Below are positions 13,046 to 17,242 of a DNA stretch of 17,242 bases, in pieces. The first letter of the stretch is position 1, and every line of letters begins with the position of its first letter. The notes beneath the pieces are model-generated. The model made no database searches, had not been told where the DNA came from, and was given only the letters and a program-made list of their open reading frames with translations. Source of the DNA: DATLFS01 sp035540935 (GTDB lineage: Bacteria > Actinomycetota > CADDZG01 > WHSQ01); assembly GCA_035540935.1 (NCBI GenBank), contig DATLFS010000028.1:1-17242 (forward strand), in the 5' to 3' direction. The position numbers were made by a program, and so were the translations under genes.

Positions 13046-14218
13046 CTAATAGAACCACGCGGAGCGGGTGAAGACCACCACCCCTAGCGCCGAGAGCGCG
13101 ACGAACCAGACCAGGATCGACTCGTGCAACCGCTCGTCCCGCGCGCTGGCCGCGGCGAGGAAAAGGGCGGCCGGAAAGAAGGACAGAAGCATGCGCGGGA
13201 CGCTGAAGTACCACGTGCTGGTCATGAGCGATGCGAGCGTCGTTCCCATGAAGGCGGCGTAGCCCCACTCGCGGCGCGACAGCGCCCACAGCACGAGAGC
13301 CACCCCCGCGCCGGCGGCGAGTATCTCTATCGACCAGGCGAAGCGCCAGTTGGCCGCGTTGTTCGGGTCCGCCGCGGCGCGCCACGTATTGGTGAAGGAG
13401 GAGACCGGGTCCGTGAACTGCCGGTGCCACCCAAGGCGCTGATCTGTGAAGAAGTAGAAGGGGCTCCCCTTCGTGCGCGCCAGGTACGCGCCGTACGTCA
13501 ACAGCGGGATGAGCCCGATCGCCAGCGCAACCATCGCCCGGAGGGCGTTGTCGAGCCGGAAGTCCCGCGTGCGGACGAACTCCCACACGAGGCCGAAGAG
13601 GAGGAAGAGGCCGGCGGCCCTGGATGCAACCGCGACGGCGGTAGGCAGTGCCGCCAGGTGCCAGCGCGACCGCCGTGCGTAGTAGAACGCGGGGATCGCT
13701 CCCGCGAGGAACAAGGCCTCGCTATACGGCGCGACCAGAAACACCGCGGTGGGGAAGAACGAGAGGTACAGCGCGGCGCGTCGTCCGGCCTCCCCGCCGA
13801 TCTCCTCGTCGGCCAGGCGGTAGAGGAACGCCAGCGCGACGACCGTCGCCACCGTCGAGATCAGCATCCCGGCCGCCGTCCACGGGACGCCCAGCGCGTG
13901 GACGCCCTTCATGAGCATCGGGAACAGCGGGAAGAACGCGGTCGCGTGAGCGTCGGTGCGCGGGTCGGTGTAGCCGAATTCCGCGACGCGTTGGAAAAGC
14001 ACCGCGTCCCACCGGTGCCAGACGTCGAGCAGCCCGCTCGGTTCGGGACGCGAGCCGCTGCTCGTCAGGTACCACGCGGCCGCCCACGCCACGACGAGGA
14101 AGACGGCGCGGGTGAGGAGCGCGATCGTGAGCGCGGTCCACCACGGGGAGAGGTCGCGCCCGGACGGACGTTCCTCGGCCGCGGCCGTCGCGGCACTCTC
14201 CTCTACGCGGGTGTCCAC
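13046..14218 (-). CDS. PIG-V-like integral-membrane mannosyltransferase (GT-C)
   Basis: 390 residues from GTG at 14218, which overlaps the end of gcvPB by 16 nt; it is the first good start before the first membrane helix. A short acidic, Ala-rich cytoplasmic N-terminus (1-25) precedes about eight or nine hydrophobic segments. Family marks: HRWDAVLFQRVAEFGY (68-83), with the Trp-Asp pair near the first external loop, FFPLFP 95-100, APYSEALFLAG 163-173 and PRMLLSFFP 341-349. These resemble eukaryotic PIG-V, GPI mannosyltransferase 2, and bacterial homologues that use polyprenyl-phosphate-mannose. A likely role is adding mannose to a lipid-linked glycan or glycolipid outside the membrane; the acceptor is unknown. 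The donor could come from the ppm product on the other strand. It has no obvious link to glycine cleavage despite the overlap. Confidence 0.8.
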   Translation of the reverse strand: MDTRVEESAATAAAEERPSGRDLSPWWTALTIALLTRAVFLVVAWAAAWYLTSSGSRPEPSGLLDVWHRWDAVLFQRVAEFGYTDPRTDAHATAFFPLFPMLMKGVHALGVPWTAAGMLISTVATVVALAFLYRLADEEIGGEAGRRAALYLSFFPTAVFLVAPYSEALFLAGAIPAFYYARRSRWHLAALPTAVAVASRAAGLFLLFGLVWEFVRTRDFRLDNALRAMVALAIGLIPLLTYGAYLARTKGSPFYFFTDQRLGWHRQFTDPVSSFTNTWRAAADPNNAANWRFAWSIEILAAGAGVALVLWALSRREWGYAAFMGTTLASLMTSTWYFSVPRMLLSFFPAALFLAAASARDERLHESILVWFVALSALGVVVFTRSAWFY

Positions 14219-15696
14219 CGGACCCGCAGGTCGCGCGCCGCCCGCGCTTCGTCGGGACGCCGGACCGGCGTGGTCACGGGAGCCTCTCGCAGCACATCGG
14301 GAGACTCCTCGGCCTCCCGCGCCGTCTGCACGAGCGCCGCGGCGAGCGCATCGATCGTCTCCTTCGACTCGGTCTCCGTGGGCTCGACCATCAAGGCCTC
14401 TTCCACCACCAACGGGAAGTACACCGTCGGCGGATGGAACCCGAGGTCGATCAGGCGCTTCGCCGCGTCCATCGTCTTCACGCCGTGTTTCTTCAGCGGC
14501 TTCCCCGTAGCGACGAACTCGTGCATGCAGGTCCCCGGGTAGGCGGTAGGGAACGCGTCCTCGACGAGCACCCGCAGGTAGTTCGCGTTCAACACCGCTC
14601 GCTCGGCGACGCGGCGCAAGCCTTCCGGCCCCAGGGACCTGAGGTAGGCATAGGCGCGCACGTTGATCCCGAAGTTCCCGTGGAAGGAGTGGATGCGCCC
14701 GATCGCGTCCGGGCGGTCGTGATCCCAGTGCCACCGCTCCGCGCCGGCGTCCCAGGTGAGAACCGGAGCCGGCAGGAATCGCTCGAGACGCTCGGACACG
14801 GCGAGCGGACCGGAGCCCGGTCCCCCGCCACCGTGCGGGGTGGCGAACGTCTTGTGCAGGTTCATGTGGACGATGTCGAATCCCATGTCCCCGGGGCGCA
14901 CCACACCGACGATCGAATTGAAGTTGGCGCCGTCGTAATAGAGAAGCCCGCCGACCTCGTGGATCATGCGCGCGATCTCGATGATGTCTCGCTCGAAGCG
15001 GCCGAGGGTGTTGGGGTTCGTCAGCATCAACCCGGCGACGTCCTCGTCCAGCACGTCGCGCAGCGCGTCGAGATCGACGAGGCCGCGCTCGTCCGACCGC
15101 ACCTCCTGCGCGGTCCACCCGGCGAGCGACACGCTGGCGGGGTTCGTCCCGTGAGCCGAATCCGGGATGATGACCCGTTTCCGCACATCGCCCCGGGCCG
15201 CGTGATAGGCGCGCATTATCAAGAGCCCCGTGAGCTCACCTTGCGCTCCGGCCGCGGGCTGGAAGGTCAGTCGCGCCATACCCGTCGCCGCGCACAGCGC
15301 CCGTTCGAGGTTCCCCAAAAGCTCGAGCGCCCCCTGCGTGAGGTCGTCCGGGGTCATGGGATGGAGCCGGGCGAACCCGGGAAGCGCCGCGGCATCCTCG
15401 GCGACCTTCGGGTTGTACTTCATGGTGCACGAGCCGAGTGGGTACGCACCCACGTCTATCGCCCAGTTCCTCTGCGACAGGCGCGTGTAGTGCATCACGA
15501 GGTCGCGCTCGGACACCTCCGGGAGACCCGGGGGCGTCCGGCGACGGAGGTGGTCCGGCACGAGCTCCTCGACCGGCGGGGCGTCCACACCGGCTTCGGG
15601 AAGGGACCACGCCCTGCGACCGCGGCGCGACCGCTCGAAGATGAGGGGGAAATCAGGTTCGCGCGTCCCGGCGGAGGCCTCCAATGCCCGGCTCAT
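14203..15696 (-). CDS. gcvPB: Glycine dehydrogenase (decarboxylating) subunit 2
   Basis: 497 residues. C-terminal half-equivalent of the glycine cleavage P protein; with GcvPA it decarboxylates glycine and passes the aminomethyl group to lipoyl-GcvH. Visible marks: LGSCTMKYNPK (87-97), PAAGAQGELTG (147-157), DSAHGTNPASV (179-189), LTNPNTLGRFE (225-235), YDGANFNSIVG (254-264) and the PLP-lysine segment NLHKTFATPHGGGGPGSGP with Lys282. Length and order are normal. The ATG at 15696 overlaps the gcvPA stop as ATGA, which fixes the start and indicates translational coupling. Cytosolic, forming a heterotetramer with GcvPA. Confidence 0.97.
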   Translation of the reverse strand: MSRALEASAGTREPDFPLIFERSRRGRRAWSLPEAGVDAPPVEELVPDHLRRRTPPGLPEVSERDLVMHYTRLSQRNWAIDVGAYPLGSCTMKYNPKVAEDAAALPGFARLHPMTPDDLTQGALELLGNLERALCAATGMARLTFQPAAGAQGELTGLLIMRAYHAARGDVRKRVIIPDSAHGTNPASVSLAGWTAQEVRSDERGLVDLDALRDVLDEDVAGLMLTNPNTLGRFERDIIEIARMIHEVGGLLYYDGANFNSIVGVVRPGDMGFDIVHMNLHKTFATPHGGGGPGSGPLAVSERLERFLPAPVLTWDAGAERWHWDHDRPDAIGRIHSFHGNFGINVRAYAYLRSLGPEGLRRVAERAVLNANYLRVLVEDAFPTAYPGTCMHEFVATGKPLKKHGVKTMDAAKRLIDLGFHPPTVYFPLVVEEALMVEPTETESKETIDALAAALVQTAREAEESPDVLREAPVTTPVRRPDEARAARDLRVRWTPA

Positions 15697-17033
15697 GCCT
15701 CCGCCAGCTCCTTCTCGATCGCCTCCGCGAGCGAATCGATGTCTTCCGCCGTCCTGCGCTCGGTGACCGCGATGAGGAGCGAGTCCCCGAGCTCCGGATA
15801 CCAGCGGCCGAGGTCGGGACCCGCAAGGAACCCCCGGCCCGCGAGCCTCGGGACGAGGTCCGCCGCGGCGACGGGCGTCTGCAGCGCGAACTCCTTGAAA
15901 TGCGGCCCCTCGAAGCGGACACGACATCCCGGGATCTCCGAAAGGCGGCCGGCGGCGTAGGCGGCGCGACGCACGCAGATCTCTCCGAGTCGGGCGAGGC
16001 CCTCCGGCCCGAGCCACGACAGGTGCACCGCGGCCGCGATCGCCATGAGCGTCTGGTTCGTGCAGACGTTGCTCGTCGCACGGGCGCGGCGGATGTGTTG
16101 CTCCCGTGCCTGCAGCGTCAACACGTAGGCGCGCCGTCCGTCCGCGTCGAGGGTCTCCCCCGCTATCCGCCCGGGAACCTGCCGGACGAGATCGAGCCGC
16201 GTGGCGAACAGGCCGACGTACGGCCCCCCGTACGAGATCGCATTGCCCAACGCCGCGCCCTCGGCCACGACGACGTCCGCGCCCAACTCTCCGGGCGGCG
16301 CCAGGATGCCCAACGCCGTCGGGTCGGCCGCGGCGATCGTCAGCGCCCCGGCGGCCGCGGCGCACTTCGCCGCGGCCGATACCTCCTCGAGGCGGCCGAA
16401 GAAGTTCGGAGACTGCACCACCACGCACGCGGCGTCGGTCGCGTCGACGGCGGCCCAGTCGACCGTGCCCGCGGGCCCGGCGGGAGCCACGTCGATGCGG
16501 ATGTCTAAACCTGAGGTATAGGTGCGCACGACCTCCAGCCAGTGGGGGTGAACTCCCTCGCCGACCAGCGCCCGCGTCCGCCCGGTCGCCCGTACGCTCA
16601 GGTTGATCGCCTCCGCGAGAGCGTGGGCGCCGTCGTACAGGGAGGCATTCGCCACCTCCAGGCCGAAGAGCTCGCACACGAGCGTCTGGAACTCGTAGAC
16701 CGCCTGGAGCACGCCCTGCGAGAGCTCCGGCTGGTAGGGCGTGTACGAGGTGGCGAACTCGCTGCGGCCGGCGAGGGCGCGGACCGCCGACGGCACGTGG
16801 TGGTCGTATGCGCCTCCGCCCGCGAAGCACGTGAGCCCCGGTCCGTCCGACACGGCGGCGAGACGTGCGAGGTGGTCGGCGAGCTCCGGCTCACTGAGAG
16901 CGGGCGGGACGTCGAGCGAGCCCGCGAACCGGACCTCCGCAGGGACGGGCTCGAACAGATCGTCCAGGGCGCCGGCGCCGAGCGTGGCGAGCATCTCTCG
17001 TTCGTCGTCGGCGGTGTGCGGCAAGAAGTCCAC
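15693..17033 (-). CDS. gcvPA: Glycine dehydrogenase (decarboxylating) subunit 1
   Basis: 446 residues from GTG at 17033; the beginning DFLPHTADDEREML is the typical GcvPA N-terminus and GAGAGGG lies a few bases upstream on the minus strand as a purine-rich ribosome-binding region (GAGAGGG core, plus 7-base spacing or less). Family marks include FAGGGAYDHHVP, SYTPYQPELSQGVLQAVYE, SLYDGAHALAEA, QSPNFFGRLE and TSNVCTNQTLMA. It is the N-terminal half-equivalent of the P protein and pairs with GcvPB; this half supplies part of the dimer and lacks the PLP lysine. It lies 40 nt downstream of the gcvT stop and overlaps gcvPB by 4 nt. Confidence 0.96.
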   Translation of the reverse strand: MDFLPHTADDEREMLATLGAGALDDLFEPVPAEVRFAGSLDVPPALSEPELADHLARLAAVSDGPGLTCFAGGGAYDHHVPSAVRALAGRSEFATSYTPYQPELSQGVLQAVYEFQTLVCELFGLEVANASLYDGAHALAEAINLSVRATGRTRALVGEGVHPHWLEVVRTYTSGLDIRIDVAPAGPAGTVDWAAVDATDAACVVVQSPNFFGRLEEVSAAAKCAAAAGALTIAAADPTALGILAPPGELGADVVVAEGAALGNAISYGGPYVGLFATRLDLVRQVPGRIAGETLDADGRRAYVLTLQAREQHIRRARATSNVCTNQTLMAIAAAVHLSWLGPEGLARLGEICVRRAAYAAGRLSEIPGCRVRFEGPHFKEFALQTPVAAADLVPRLAGRGFLAGPDLGRWYPELGDSLLIAVTERRTAEDIDSLAEAIEKELAEA

Positions 17034-17073
17034 GGGTCCCTCTCGTAGATTTGTCGACTTATCGATCTAGCGA
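17034..17073 (-). other. 40-nt spacer between gcvT and gcvPA, no gcvH
   Basis: The gap is relatively AT-rich and contains a GTCGAC palindrome and the flanking repeat CGTAG/CTACG (17044-17048 and 17074-17078). It is too short for gcvH, so the H protein is encoded elsewhere, perhaps upstream of gcvT beyond the window. Confidence 0.5.
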
Positions 17074-17242
17074 CTACGCCCGCGATACGAACGGCGGCTT
17101 CACGATATCCCCTTCGATCCGGCGCCCGCGTGCGTCGATCTCCACCTTGTCCCCGGCCGCAGGAGCGCGCTCCGCGGGCGCGTACCCCAGGCCGATGCCG
17201 GTCTCGAGCGTAGGCGAGAAGTTCCCCGACACGAGGTGGCCC
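17074..17242 (-). CDS. gcvT: Aminomethyltransferase (glycine cleavage T protein), C-terminal fragment
   Basis: Only the last 56 codons are inside the window, running off the right edge; the stop TAG is at 17076-17074. The fragment reads GHLVSGNFSPTLETGIGLGY and later ends IVKPPFVSRA, matching the C-terminal barrel of GcvT (GxVTSGxxSPxLxxxIALG ... PF). GcvT releases ammonia from the aminomethyl-lipoyl intermediate and makes methylene-tetrahydrofolate. Its place directly upstream of gcvPA-gcvPB supports the call. Confidence 0.88.
   Translation of the reverse strand, partial: GHLVSGNFSPTLETGIGLGYAPAERAPAAGDKVEIDARGRRIEGDIVKPPFVSRA

Noticed and set aside
12996..13586. N-terminal extension of the laccase across the PIG-V-like gene
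   Set aside because: A signal peptide and ribosome-binding site define the ATG at 12995; the upstream part is the shifted frame of the membrane protein gene.
15697..16830. Upstream extension of gcvPB over gcvPA
   Set aside because: It is an out-of-frame reading of gcvPA; the ATGA overlap sets the true start.

Overview
The window is GC-rich (roughly 70%) and densely coded, with GTG/TTG starts, ATGA-type stop/start overlaps and very short gaps. Gene content points to Actinomycetota. It has a two-ring CDC48-like ATPase of the Cpa type, an acidic DUF4193 protein with a C-terminal zinc ribbon, an apolipoprotein N-acyltransferase homologue beside a polyprenol-phosphate mannosyltransferase, and a 13E12-type (DUF222-like) HNH nuclease. 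The archaeal/eukaryotic-type prolyl-tRNA synthetase suggests a deep or uncultured actinobacterial lineage rather than Streptomyces or Mycobacterium. That placement is an inference.

Layout. (a) 1-762, +: 3' part of an HNH endonuclease gene. (b) 809-5368, +: cpa, an amidohydrolase and a HAD hydrolase; cpa appears to start from a leaderless promoter. (c) 5372-7182, -: yjbQ-like gene and proS, overlapping by one base, converging on the HAD gene with a 3-nt gap. (d) 7183-7813: a 631-nt intergenic region, the only large one. It holds a 30-bp near-perfect palindrome, a -10 element for the leaderless yjbQ-like gene, a sigma70-type promoter facing right, and a long untranslated leader rich in strong hairpins. 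(e) 7814-10405, +: DUF4193 gene, lnt homologue and ppm, all overlapping. (f) 10406-17242, -: seven genes in transcription order gcvT (partial), gcvPA, gcvPB, a PIG-V-like mannosyltransferase, a two-domain laccase, an extended SDR and a LOG-family protein.

How the genes work together. GcvT, GcvPA and GcvPB are the T protein and the two P-protein subunits of glycine cleavage; no gcvH lies between them here. Lnt and Ppm recall the mycobacterial Ppm1 protein, in which these two activities are fused; here they are separate, overlapping genes. Ppm would supply polyprenyl-phosphate-mannose, the donor type used by integral-membrane mannosyltransferases such as the PIG-V-like protein encoded 2.6 kb away on the other strand.

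I found no mobile element, CRISPR array, tRNA or rRNA, and no clear new defence or biosynthetic system. The points most worth a second look are: the Lnt homologue with Ser in place of the catalytic Cys and with no canonical start codon upstream of its first membrane helix; the first AAA ring of Cpa, which has lost nearly all catalytic motifs; the palindrome and the structured leader in the 7.2-7.8 kb intergenic region; and the YjbQ-like protein lacking the family histidines.
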